Origin: Clostridia bacterium
GTDB lineage: Bacteria; Bacillota; Clostridia; Saccharofermentanales; Saccharofermentanaceae
Direction: 5' to 3'
NCBI GenBank assembly: GCA_024403735.1
Contig: JAKSRG010000017.1
Location: 1-58,417, forward strand
Length of the DNA stretch: 58,417 nucleotides
Positions 52,104 to 58,417 of the stretch are shown in pieces (positions within the stretch are counted from its first letter, which is position 1; every line of letters begins with the position of its first letter). The notes under the pieces are model-generated. The model had not been told where the DNA came from. It saw only the letters and a list, made by a program, of their open reading frames with translations, and did not search any database. A program made the position numbers and the translations under genes.

Positions 52104-52892
52104 ATGAAGGATTTTAACTTAAGAAAAGAAAACAGCATTGGTATTTTCGATTCTGGTGTCGGTGGCGTAAGCGTACTCAAAGAAGTAACAGCCATCCTCC
52201 CTAACGAGAATTGCATCTACTATGGTGATTCTTTGAATGCCCCTTACGGTGAGAAAACACCCGAGGAGATTTTCGAGTTAGTCCATAACGTTGTAAAGCA
52301 CCTGTTCGCCCAGAACGTTAAAGCAATCCTCATCGCATGTAACACAGCAACTAGTGTAGCCGTAGCCACACTTCGCGAGATGTATCCTGAGATCTCATTC
52401 ATCGGAATGGAGCCAGCTATCAAAAAGGCTGTCAGCACAGACAAGATTAACAAAGTCCTCGTCATGGCAACTCCTGTAACACTCAAACTAGACAAGTACC
52501 AGAACCTCCAGCACAAGCTCGAGAACCAGGCAGAATTCCTATCAGTCGAGTGCCCAGGCCTAGCTAAGCGAATTGAATCAGTAGACTTCGAAGGCGAAGA
52601 TCTAAAGCAGATGCTAAGAGAATTCTTAGAGCCTTATAAGGGCCAGGTAGATAATGTTGTGCTCGGTTGCACACACTATCCTTTCGTCAAAAAGCAGATC
52701 AGCGAGATCCTCGGCGACATTCCACTCATCGATGGAGGTAAAGGCACAGCACTCCAGCTCCAGAGAGTACTTCGCGAGAAGAACCTTCTTAATGACCAGA
52801 CTGAAGCAGGTCGGATTGTTTTCGAGTCCTCCAAAGATACTGAAGAGGAACTGGCAATCTACAAAAAACTATACGACATGTACGAAGTGTAA
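52104..52892 (+). CDS. murI: Glutamate racemase
   Basis: Makes D-glutamate for peptidoglycan. 262 residues from ATG 52104 (AAAGGA upstream); the frame remains open 46 codons earlier, but that part has no homology-like features. Motifs: GIFDSGVGGVSVLKE (active-site Asp and Ser), first catalytic Cys in LIACNTATSVA, second in VLGCTHYPFVKK. All key residues are present, and length is normal. Stands alone between the queT terminator and the next promoter. Confidence 0.95.
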   Translation: MKDFNLRKENSIGIFDSGVGGVSVLKEVTAILPNENCIYYGDSLNAPYGEKTPEEIFELVHNVVKHLFAQNVKAILIACNTATSVAVATLREMYPEISFIGMEPAIKKAVSTDKINKVLVMATPVTLKLDKYQNLQHKLENQAEFLSVECPGLAKRIESVDFEGEDLKQMLREFLEPYKGQVDNVVLGCTHYPFVKKQISEILGDIPLIDGGKGTALQLQRVLREKNLLNDQTEAGRIVFESSKDTEEELAIYKKLYDMYEV

Positions 52893-52976
52893 TCTTCACT
52901 CCTATTAATACGTTCGCGGCTTCAAATTACAAATACCTAAAAAGCTCATGGACTCGTAATATTACTCAGCCCAGTC

Positions 52977-52985
52977 TGATATAAT
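52977..52985 (+). promoter_or_regulatory. Extended -10 promoter of the zinc-ribbon membrane protein gene
   Basis: TGATATAAT (TGn plus TATAAT) about 75 bp before the start codon. The leader holds a small GGGGC-AC-GCCCC hairpin. Confidence 0.55.
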
Positions 52986-53061
52986 GCATACAAATGAGAG
53001 AACACTTATGGATTTGAGGGGCACGCCCCGTTCATTGATATTCAATTAGAGGAAGAGATTT

Positions 53062-53493
53062 ATGAAGAGAAATATTTTCAAATATGCATTACCAATTGGA
53101 ATTGCAGGCACCATCATCTGCATCATATTATTCGCAACTAACTGGCACTACGAGTTAATCGTTCCAATAATCGAGAACTCATCACTCGAAGGCGCCGCTT
53201 TCAAATTCTGGGATGACTTCATCTTCTACTCACCACTCCCACTCATGGCACTATTCCTCGCATATGCAATCTACGGTTCATACTACAATCGTAGAATAGC
53301 CGAGAAGAATCTAGAGGCCGAGGTTGTAATCAACCACGAGAAGAACATCAAGACAATCACAGAACTCAAGAACAAGCGTGACTGGATCAAGAGAAACTTC
53401 TACAACAACTGCCCAAAGTGCGGCGCACCAAGCCAGGAGCGCGAGACACACTGCGTATACTGCGGTATCGATTTGGAGATTAAGAAAGAATAA
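53062..53493 (+). CDS. Membrane protein with C-terminal zinc ribbon
   Basis: 143 residues: two TM helices (about 8-28 and 52-72), a Lys/Glu-rich helical stretch and a C-terminal zinc ribbon CPKCGAPSQE...CVYCGIDLE with four Cys. The ribbon would be cytoplasmic. Unknown function. GAGGAAGAG lies upstream of the ATG. Confidence 0.78.
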   Translation: MKRNIFKYALPIGIAGTIICIILFATNWHYELIVPIIENSSLEGAAFKFWDDFIFYSPLPLMALFLAYAIYGSYYNRRIAEKNLEAEVVINHEKNIKTITELKNKRDWIKRNFYNNCPKCGAPSQERETHCVYCGIDLEIKKE

Positions 53494-53544
53494 TTGGTCT
53501 GCCGACGCCCCGCGCGCAGGATGTTTTCGATATAGTCAACATGG

Positions 53545-53577
53545 AACTTACATCTTTATAGGTGTAAGTTCTTTTTT
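53545..53577 (+). terminator. Terminator after the zinc-ribbon protein gene
   Basis: Stem AACTTACA / TGTAAGTT followed by CTTTTTTG. Confidence 0.85.
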
Positions 53578-53624
53578 GTTGGTGGAGTTTGGGGTACCAA
53601 GGCTTCGTAGTTTATTTTGCCTCC

Positions 53625-53749
53625 CAGTACTAAGATTTGTTAAAAGATTTCAAAAGTTAGTACTGATCTTAGTACTGAACACCCAAAACACCCTCCCATT
53701 ACTAAGATTTGTCATAAAATTTCAAAAGTTAGTACTGATCTTAGTACTG
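53625..53749. repeat. Array D: two 72-bp repeats with long inverted arms
   Basis: Left arm CAGTACTAAGAT (53625-53636; CATTACTAAGAT at 53697-53708) and right arm ATCTTAGTACTG (53666-53677 and 53738-53749) enclose about 29 bp. A second TTAGTACTG lies nine to twelve bases before each right arm. Copies are 72 bp apart and the loops are nearly identical. The region lies between two convergent genes, so it could also serve as a bidirectional end structure, though no T run follows. Confidence 0.9.
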
Positions 53750-53840
53750 GCGACCGGCCCCCCAAAAATGAGCGCATAGAAATCCCCACGAAACTCAAAC
53801 CCAGAATAGCCACCATAATCACAGCAGCTAGTTTCTTCAT

Positions 53841-54584
53841 TTATAGCAACTCATCTGACACATAATCGTCAATCAATTTGCCATCTTCAACGCCCTGAAT
53901 ATACATGTCCTCCATAAGAGCCTCGTAAGTATCGTCATAATCCTCGCTGCCATCAATCTCAAAACATTGAGAGCGGCTCTTGTTGTTAGATGTGTTCTCA
54001 AATCTAATCTCAATTTGAAATAGTGGATTTTCCTCCATCCAATCCTCTGTGTTGAATTCCTTTTCCTGCGCATAAATCATATTCAATTCATGGCAGAAAT
54101 CCACAACGTCAACCATCTGATCGTATGAATCAACTTTCAAAATAATGTAATACTCAAGACCATCACTCGAATTTAGTTTTTTCGCATATCCTGAAGTGTC
54201 GAGCGAATCATCGTATGCCTCGAAAACATCCTCGATCTCATCGCTATAGTACTTCTTGATCTCTTGGTGATATGTATCCTTGATCTCTGTATGCCATAAC
54301 CACGAAAACATAGTGTCGCTTTGACACGTCGCCTTTACTTCAAAATTCAAATCGCGTTCATTTGAACTATATTCATATGTAACAACCTTTTGGCCATACT
54401 CCTTGCCAGTACTAGTGCTCACTTCGTAATCGACATCTTCTGTAGGACAAAGCTCGTCTACATATTTCATGACTTCTTTTTCAGAAGGCACGATGTTCTT
54501 ACTTAATGTCATTCCGGAACAGCCTGTAATCCAAGTAGCACTAATCAATGTTAAACATAGCGCAGCAATCAGTTTTCTTTTCAT
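53841..54584 (-). CDS. Lipoprotein of unknown function
   Basis: 247 residues. Signal peptide with lipobox ITGC (Cys ~22). The rest is an acidic mixed domain (DELCPTEDVDYEVSTSTGKE; VTYEYSSNERDLNFEV) that I do not recognise. Promoter at 54615-54644. Confidence 0.75.
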   Translation of the reverse strand: MKRKLIAALCLTLISATWITGCSGMTLSKNIVPSEKEVMKYVDELCPTEDVDYEVSTSTGKEYGQKVVTYEYSSNERDLNFEVKATCQSDTMFSWLWHTEIKDTYHQEIKKYYSDEIEDVFEAYDDSLDTSGYAKKLNSSDGLEYYIILKVDSYDQMVDVVDFCHELNMIYAQEKEFNTEDWMEENPLFQIEIRFENTSNNKSRSQCFEIDGSEDYDDTYEALMEDMYIQGVEDGKLIDDYVSDELL

Positions 54585-54614
54585 AATCCCTTACCTATAT
54601 TATTTAATGTTTTG

Positions 54615-54644
54615 ATTATAACATATTGTTAATAAGTAGCACAA
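54615..54644 (-). promoter_or_regulatory. Promoter of the lipoprotein gene
   Basis: Minus strand: TTGTGC (54644-54639), 18-bp spacer, TATAAT (54620-54615), about 30 bp upstream of the start. Confidence 0.55.
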
Positions 54645-54728
54645 CAACCTATTTTTTAAAAATTTATTAATAAACCCTCAAAAACATCCTGATAATCCGA
54701 TCACCAAACCCAACAGAAATCAGCGCAG

Positions 54729-54759
54729 AAAAATAGCCCAAGACATTCATCTTGGGCTA
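54729..54759 (-). terminator. Terminator of the tRNA-Ser gene
   Basis: Perfect minus-strand stem TAGCCCAAGA / TCTTGGGCTA followed by TTTTTCTG, four bases after the tRNA CCA end. Confidence 0.85.
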
Positions 54760-54763
54760 AATT

Positions 54764-54856
54764 TGGCGGAGAAAGAGAGATTCGAACTCTCGAAACCGTT
54801 TTGCGGTTTACACGATTTCCAGTCGTGCGCCCTCGACCAGGCTAGGCGATTTCTCC
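54764..54856 (-). tRNA. tRNA-Ser (anticodon GGA)
   Basis: On the minus strand: acceptor stem GGAGAAA / TTTCTCC, discriminator G, encoded CCA. The anticodon arm CGACTGGAAATCG places GGA at 34-36. A long variable arm (CCGCAAAACGG), as required for tRNA-Ser, and a T arm with GTTCGAATC follow. 93 nt including CCA. Confidence 0.95.
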
Positions 54857-54925
54857 ACAAGTCTATTGACTGTTTATGGATTTTACTTGCTTTATATAAA
54901 AAAGTCAACTTGAGCTCAAAGTTTG

Positions 54926-54934
54926 TGATATAAT
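54926..54934 (+). promoter_or_regulatory. Extended -10 promoter of the lipoprotein-azlCD genes
   Basis: TGATATAAT at 54926-54934, about 33 bp upstream of the start codon. No clear -35 at the normal distance. Confidence 0.55.
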
Positions 54935-54967
54935 CACGTGGTGATTAATGTGCAAGGAGTTGTATGT

Positions 54968-55528
54968 ATGAAAAAACTTGTTAGTATCGTTCTTTCATCT
55001 GTATTAGTTTTATCATTTGCTTTCGCTATGACAGCATGTTCAGAAGATGCAGCTCCTATTATTGTAACTTCAGAGACAAATTCTTACACAGACCTTAAGG
55101 CGAAGGTGGACGTTTTCGATGATGTCTACGCTTACTACTGCTACGAGAAGCCAGAAGAACTTGTGATTTCTAACGGAGAAGGCTTCTCACCATTTGGTTC
55201 ACCATGCTCATATACTTACATTACTAACATTGACGGCGTTAACAAGGCTGATACTGTTAAGTCTTGCACACTTGAGATTACTCATGATGACGGTTCAATG
55301 AATATTGATGAGTATTTTGCAGTTGATGCCAGCACTCTTTTCATCGCTCGAACAACTATTCCAGCTGATGGTAGTTTGGGTACTGTAACTAAGTACATTA
55401 TTTCTGACAATACTTGTTATATTATTCACGAAGCTGAATCTACTATTGAAGTAGTTGAGAAGCCAGATACACTCGATTTGTATTTGTCTTTCTCTGAGAT
55501 CGTGGAACTCTATGGACAATCAAACTAA
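54968..55528 (+). CDS. Small lipoprotein
   Basis: 186 residues from ATG 54968 (AAGGAG eight bases upstream). Signal peptide with lipobox MTAC (Cys ~22). Remainder with beta character (CYEKPEELVISNGEG; NGEG/ECF-like pattern not recognised). The end overlaps azlC by 17 bp, so the genes are co-transcribed. Function unknown. Confidence 0.75.
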   Translation: MKKLVSIVLSSVLVLSFAFAMTACSEDAAPIIVTSETNSYTDLKAKVDVFDDVYAYYCYEKPEELVISNGEGFSPFGSPCSYTYITNIDGVNKADTVKSCTLEITHDDGSMNIDEYFAVDASTLFIARTTIPADGSLGTVTKYIISDNTCYIIHEAESTIEVVEKPDTLDLYLSFSEIVELYGQSN

Positions 55529-56258
55529 TTCCAGCAATTCACTTAGCAAATTAGGATTTAAATCAGGACTCATGCACGGACTTCCGATTGGCATGGGTTA
55601 TTTGTCTGTGTCTTTTTCTTTCGGCGTACTAGCTATCACTCAGGGCCTATCCTGGTGGCAGGCAGTGCTCGTATCTCTCACCAATCTCACTTCTGCTGGT
55701 CAGGTAGCCGGCATCGGTATCATGTCTGCTTCAGGCGGCTTGATTGAGATGATGGTGTCTCAGATTGTAATCAACATTAGATATAGCCTTATGTCCATCT
55801 CGCTATCGCAGAAGGCGGACTCTACAGTCACCAGGTTGGCTCGTGTTTTCCTGGCCTTCGGTATTACTGACGAGATTTTCGGTGTGGCAATGGGTTCAGG
55901 TAAGAGCTTCGGCCGCAGATATTTCGCTGGCCTAATGGTACTTCCTATCATTGGCTGGACCCTCGGCACGCTCCTAGGCTCAGTCTTAGGCAGCATCCTC
56001 CCTGATTTCATTAGCAACTCCCTCGCTATTGGTATCTACGGAATGTTCATCGCTATTGTTTTGCCGGTATCGAAAACAAACCGCAACATCGCGATTATCT
56101 CTGGCATCGCTATTGCACTATCAGTGCTCTTTTACTATGTTGATTTCTTTAGCTTCATTTCTGGAGGTTTTGCTGCAATCATCAGCGCCATTATCGCTGC
56201 AGGAATTGGTGCGCTTTTCTTACCAGTAAAGGAAGAGGAGGATGAAGCCAATGCCTAA
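55512..56258 (+). CDS. azlC: AzlC-family amino acid exporter subunit
   Basis: 248 residues from ATG 55512. Family segments near the N-terminus: GLPIGMGYLSVSFSFGVLA and LTNLTSAGQVAGI, then SQIVINIRYSLMSISLSQK. With AzlD it exports branched-chain amino acids (azaleucine resistance in Bacillus). The reading frame is open upstream to 55455, but that part overlaps the lipoprotein gene and lacks a site. Confidence 0.9.
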   Translation: MDNQTNSSNSLSKLGFKSGLMHGLPIGMGYLSVSFSFGVLAITQGLSWWQAVLVSLTNLTSAGQVAGIGIMSASGGLIEMMVSQIVINIRYSLMSISLSQKADSTVTRLARVFLAFGITDEIFGVAMGSGKSFGRRYFAGLMVLPIIGWTLGTLLGSVLGSILPDFISNSLAIGIYGMFIAIVLPVSKTNRNIAIISGIAIALSVLFYYVDFFSFISGGFAAIISAIIAAGIGALFLPVKEEEDEANA

Positions 56259-56568
56259 TGTGACTTTTATTCCTCTTTTATTAGTTATGGTATTTACAAC
56301 ATACCTCATTCGTATGTTGCCGTTCGTACTATTCAATCGCAAGATCAAGAATAAGCGAATCAAGGCGTTCTTTGATTACATCCCTTATTCAGTTTTGTCT
56401 GCCATGACATTTCCGGCTATTTTTTATTCAACAGGCACAATTTACTCTGCAATTGTTGGAACAATAATTGCATTATTCTTATCATTCAAAAATAAGAGCC
56501 TCCTCATTGTTGCCATCGGAGCATGTCTTGGAGCATTAATTGTTGAAATTTTAATCAAGTTCATTTGA
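56251..56568 (+). CDS. azlD: AzlD-family amino acid exporter subunit
   Basis: 105 residues, four TM helices, including TTYLIRMLPFVLFNRKI, the AzlD signature. Start at 56251, with GAGGAGG nine bases upstream; the ATG at 56242 lies directly after this site and is less likely. Overlaps azlC by 8 bp. Small subunit of the AzlCD exporter. Confidence 0.9.
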   Translation: MPNVTFIPLLLVMVFTTYLIRMLPFVLFNRKIKNKRIKAFFDYIPYSVLSAMTFPAIFYSTGTIYSAIVGTIIALFLSFKNKSLLIVAIGACLGALIVEILIKFI

Positions 56569-56748
56569 TGTGTTCAAAACGTTTCGTGCAATTTGTAACC
56601 TAAATCCCCTTTTTGTATTAACAATTTGTAAACATCCCTAAAATACGGGCTTATTTGCAATTTGGGACTTGTTTTTTTCACCCCGTGGACTTATCATACA
56701 AATGAACCTAGTGTTCAGTTTTCTCATTTCATATATCTTCCTTTTGTA
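56569..56748 (+). other. Non-coding stretch between azlD and the terminator at 56749
   Basis: About 180 bp without a convincing frame. It holds AAAACGTTTCGT, similar to the operator at 5430-5443, and a possible -10 TAAAAT (56637 region). A small RNA ending at the terminator at 56749-56777 is conceivable, since that terminator is 180 bp beyond azlD, but nothing recognisable supports it. Confidence 0.3.
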
Positions 56749-56777
56749 AAAGCCACAGTCATATGTGGCTTTTCTTT
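56749..56777 (+). terminator. Rho-independent terminator downstream of azlCD
   Basis: Perfect stem AAAGCCACA / TGTGGCTTT followed by TCTTTC. Confidence 0.8.
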
Positions 56778-56872
56778 CGCCCAAAATTTTATACAAATAT
56801 TTTGATATCGCGCCGCGTTTTGTTTTGACCTGTTTTTATGATATACTTCGTACGTGTTTTCGATAAATTCGT

Positions 56873-56948
56873 GCCTTTATAGCTCAGTAGGTAGAGCGCA
56901 TCCATGGTAAGGATGAGGTCACCAGTTCGATCCTGGTTAAAGGCTCCA
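56873..56948 (+). tRNA. tRNA-Thr (anticodon GGT)
   Basis: Acceptor stem GCCTTTA / TAAAGGC, D arm AGCTCAGTAGGTAGAGC, anticodon arm CATCC-ATGGTAA-GGATG with GGT at 34-36, T arm CCAGTTCGATCCTGG, encoded CCA. 76 nt. The loop position 32 is A instead of the usual pyrimidine. Confidence 0.93.
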
Positions 56949-56956
56949 CATTATAA

Positions 56957-56998
56957 AGAGCTTGTCTTCTAAGAATGGTCTTAGTAGGCAAGCTCTAT
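56957..56998 (+). terminator. Terminator of the tRNA-Thr gene
   Basis: Stem AGAGCTTG / CAAGCTCT with a long internal loop, followed by ATTTATG. T-tract weak. Confidence 0.65.
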
Positions 56999-57162
56999 TT
57001 ATGTCATAATAAACTCTATCATGCGGTAATCGAACGGCAGATGTTACCATGGCAAATCATTAAAACTTTTATTTTTTCTGACATATTACCTACAAAATAT
57101 TAAACTTTATGAACTTTATACAGTATGGATTCCAGAACAAATAACTCGTAAAGAAAATTTAA

Positions 57163-57202
57163 AAGGCAAAAGAAGGGCCAGCTCATTATTGAGACAGCCC
57201 TT
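57163..57202 (-). terminator. Terminator of the SDR gene
   Basis: Minus-strand stem AAGGGC / GCCCTT with inner CTCA / TGAG, followed by a T-rich stretch (TTCTTTTGCCTTTT). Confidence 0.7.
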
Positions 57203-57244
57203 ATCTCTTAAGTCACGATTTAACTTTGATTTATAGTATTCAAA

Positions 57245-58006
57245 TTAGAATGACATCCAGCCACCGTCAACTGGTAATACGGCACCAGAGATAAATTTAC
57301 CTTCATCAGATGCCAGGAATAAAGTTGCGTGTGCAATCTCAACAGGATCACCTGCTGGATGAGAAGCAAGACCAACAACCTGAGAATATCTCTTGTAACC
57401 AGTCATATTAGGTCTTCCCATAGAACCAGCAATTTCTGTCTTAAATCCACCTGCAGCAATTGCATTACAACGAATGCCTTCTGCCTCATACATGAATGCA
57501 GTATTTGTGGTAAATGCATTCAAAGCTGCCTTACTTGCACAATAGACTGGTCCTGCAGCCTGATGTAATGAACCAACAGAAGAAATGTTAATAATAGAAC
57601 CGCCGTTTCCCTGCTCAAGGAAAATCTGACATGCCTTTCTCATTGCTGTCATTGGGCCATACACATTTACTGCAAAAACGCTCTCATATTTCTCATCCTG
57701 TACTTCCGCCATAGGAGCCATATCATCCATGATACCGGCATTATTTACCAGAATATCAAGCTTTCCGAACTGAGATACAGCAGCATCAATAGCGCCTTCC
57801 ATATCTTCCTTCTTAGAAACATCACCTGCATAAACAAGCACAGAACCAGCTTCATTCTTAAGCTCTTCAGAAAGAGCCTCTAATCTTTCCTTTCTTCTTG
57901 CGAAAGCAACAACCTTGGCACCTTCCTTTACAAACAAGGTAACGATTTCCTTACCCATTCCGCTTGATGCACCAGTTACTACTGCTACCTTACCATCCAG
58001 TCTCAT
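57245..58006 (-). CDS. Short-chain dehydrogenase/reductase, FabG-like
   Basis: 253 residues, classical SDR. Cofactor motif TGASSGMG (11-18), NNAG (~90), catalytic Ser in INISSVGS, and Y-x3-K in VYCASKAALN; the C-terminus ISGAVLPVDGG is typical. The position after beta-2 (FARRKERL) suggests NADP(H). Substrate unknown; close relatives include hydroxysteroid and 3-oxoacyl reductases. CGGAGG lies nine bases before the ATG; minus-strand TATAAT at 58064-58059. It lies downstream of tRNA-Thr, opposite strand, next to a broken gene. Confidence 0.9.
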   Translation of the reverse strand: MRLDGKVAVVTGASSGMGKEIVTLFVKEGAKVVAFARRKERLEALSEELKNEAGSVLVYAGDVSKKEDMEGAIDAAVSQFGKLDILVNNAGIMDDMAPMAEVQDEKYESVFAVNVYGPMTAMRKACQIFLEQGNGGSIINISSVGSLHQAAGPVYCASKAALNAFTTNTAFMYEAEGIRCNAIAAGGFKTEIAGSMGRPNMTGYKRYSQVVGLASHPAGDPVEIAHATLFLASDEGKFISGAVLPVDGGWMSF

Positions 58007-58177
58007 ACAAAATTACCTCCGGGTTTTATTTAACAGGAACATTTTCACTAAAACTTTCATTATATCCTTCAAAATAAAATGTCTCCCTTTAAGCAAAATA
58101 CTCCGCTAAAAGGATTATAACATTATATCTGTTCTATATCTTACTCTGCAGTAATAATCTTTGAACAAAACAGTTTT

Positions 58178-58417
58178 CTATTCTCCAAATAAGAATTCGC
58201 GATAAGCATCAGCATATGTGTGTTCAGTCCAAAGATTATTATAGTTAAAATCAACTTCTGTATTTAATTCTCCAATATACATTCTATAATTGAAAATGAA
58301 GTGATCGGTACCAAAGACAGTTATCTTAATATCGGAAGCATTCTCACAAATTACAGGTCCATAAATATGAATTTCCTAAAACCCACCATAGTGTGATAGT
58401 GTTTCTGTTGCAAATTC
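58178..58417 (-). pseudogene. 3' part of an unknown gene, interrupted by an in-frame TAG
   Basis: Reading the minus strand from the window edge gives EFATETLSHYGGF, then TAG (58378-58376), then an open frame of 65 residues beginning EIHIYGPVICENAS, with RMYIGELNTEVDF in the middle and ending YADAYREFLFGE at TAG 58178. Codon use looks like real coding sequence on both sides, and no start codon with a site is near the internal stop. It may be a decayed gene, a sequencing error, or a fragment joined by recombination. No family recognised. Confidence 0.5.

Noticed and set aside
52998..53051. 13-codon leader frame in the loop of a GGGGC/GCCCC hairpin
   Set aside because: The ATG has only a weak site, and the hairpin and frame are too short to tell from chance.
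53378..53779. 133-codon plus-strand frame
   Set aside because: It starts inside the zinc-ribbon gene in another frame, runs through a terminator and the 72-bp repeats, so it is an accident of the repeats.

Overview
The window reads as chromosomal DNA from a low-GC, Gram-positive anaerobe of the class Clostridia (a Lachnospiraceae- or Ruminococcaceae-like gut or rumen commensal is my best guess). The reasons are AG-rich ribosome binding sites, many lipoproteins with Thr/Glu-rich linkers directly after the lipobox, sugar importers without their own ATPase, a flavin reductase-rubredoxin fusion, DUF2975/HTH and DUF4153 genes, and tRNA genes that encode CCA. No taxonomic marker gene is present, so the species is not determined.

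Layout. (1) 1-14.5 kb, all minus strand: two carbohydrate ABC importers (binding lipoprotein plus two permeases each), one with a permease carrying a ~500-residue outside insertion. Between them lie an HlyD-type adaptor, a MacB/FtsX-type permease and a Thr/Glu-rich lipoprotein. manC (mannose-1-phosphate guanylyltransferase) heads the second importer. (2) 14.7-16.7 kb: a Cof-type HAD phosphatase and a lipoprotein. (3) 16.9-28.9 kb, one tight minus-strand operon for a cell-surface polysaccharide: a GDP-6-deoxy-mannose reductase, an ABC exporter of the Wzm/Wzt type with a C-terminal glycan-recognition domain, five glycosyltransferase genes (one a double-domain fusion), a coiled-coil methyltransferase, and two small coiled-coil proteins sharing a module with the methyltransferase. 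With manC this points to a GDP-mannose/GDP-D-rhamnose-derived polymer whose end may be capped by methylation and read by the exporter. (4) 29-41 kb: flavin reductase-rubredoxin, DUF4153/HTH/DUF2975 membrane operon, NSS transporter, WapI-like small protein, methyltransferase, a large surface lipase-like protein, an Lgt-like protein, and an MBL-fold hydrolase. (5) 41-51 kb: a DUF4097 lipoprotein and a FtsX-type ABC transporter under two nearly identical promoters, small membrane proteins, unknown genes, and an OmpR-type two-component system. (6) 51-57 kb, mostly plus strand: queT with a structured leader, murI, a zinc-ribbon membrane protein, lipoproteins, azlC-azlD, tRNA-Ser(GGA), tRNA-Thr(GGT). 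(7) 57-58.4 kb: an SDR oxidoreductase and the broken 3' end of another gene.

The most unusual content is non-coding. Several intergenic regions hold regular arrays of short motifs. The clearest (41703-42040) has twelve copies of a heptamer (ATTCAGA/TCTGAAT) in strictly alternating orientation, 31 bp from start to start with one 21-bp step, separated by unique sequence. The same heptamer recurs in arrays at 32.5 kb and 45.6 kb. The 41.7-kb and 45.6-kb arrays lie just upstream of two promoters that share an 11-bp-spaced direct-repeat operator. Other arrays (83-bp and 72-bp units) are built from different inverted motifs. I propose these are binding arrays for an unidentified DNA-binding protein, or a family of structured RNA repeats; the sequence alone cannot decide.
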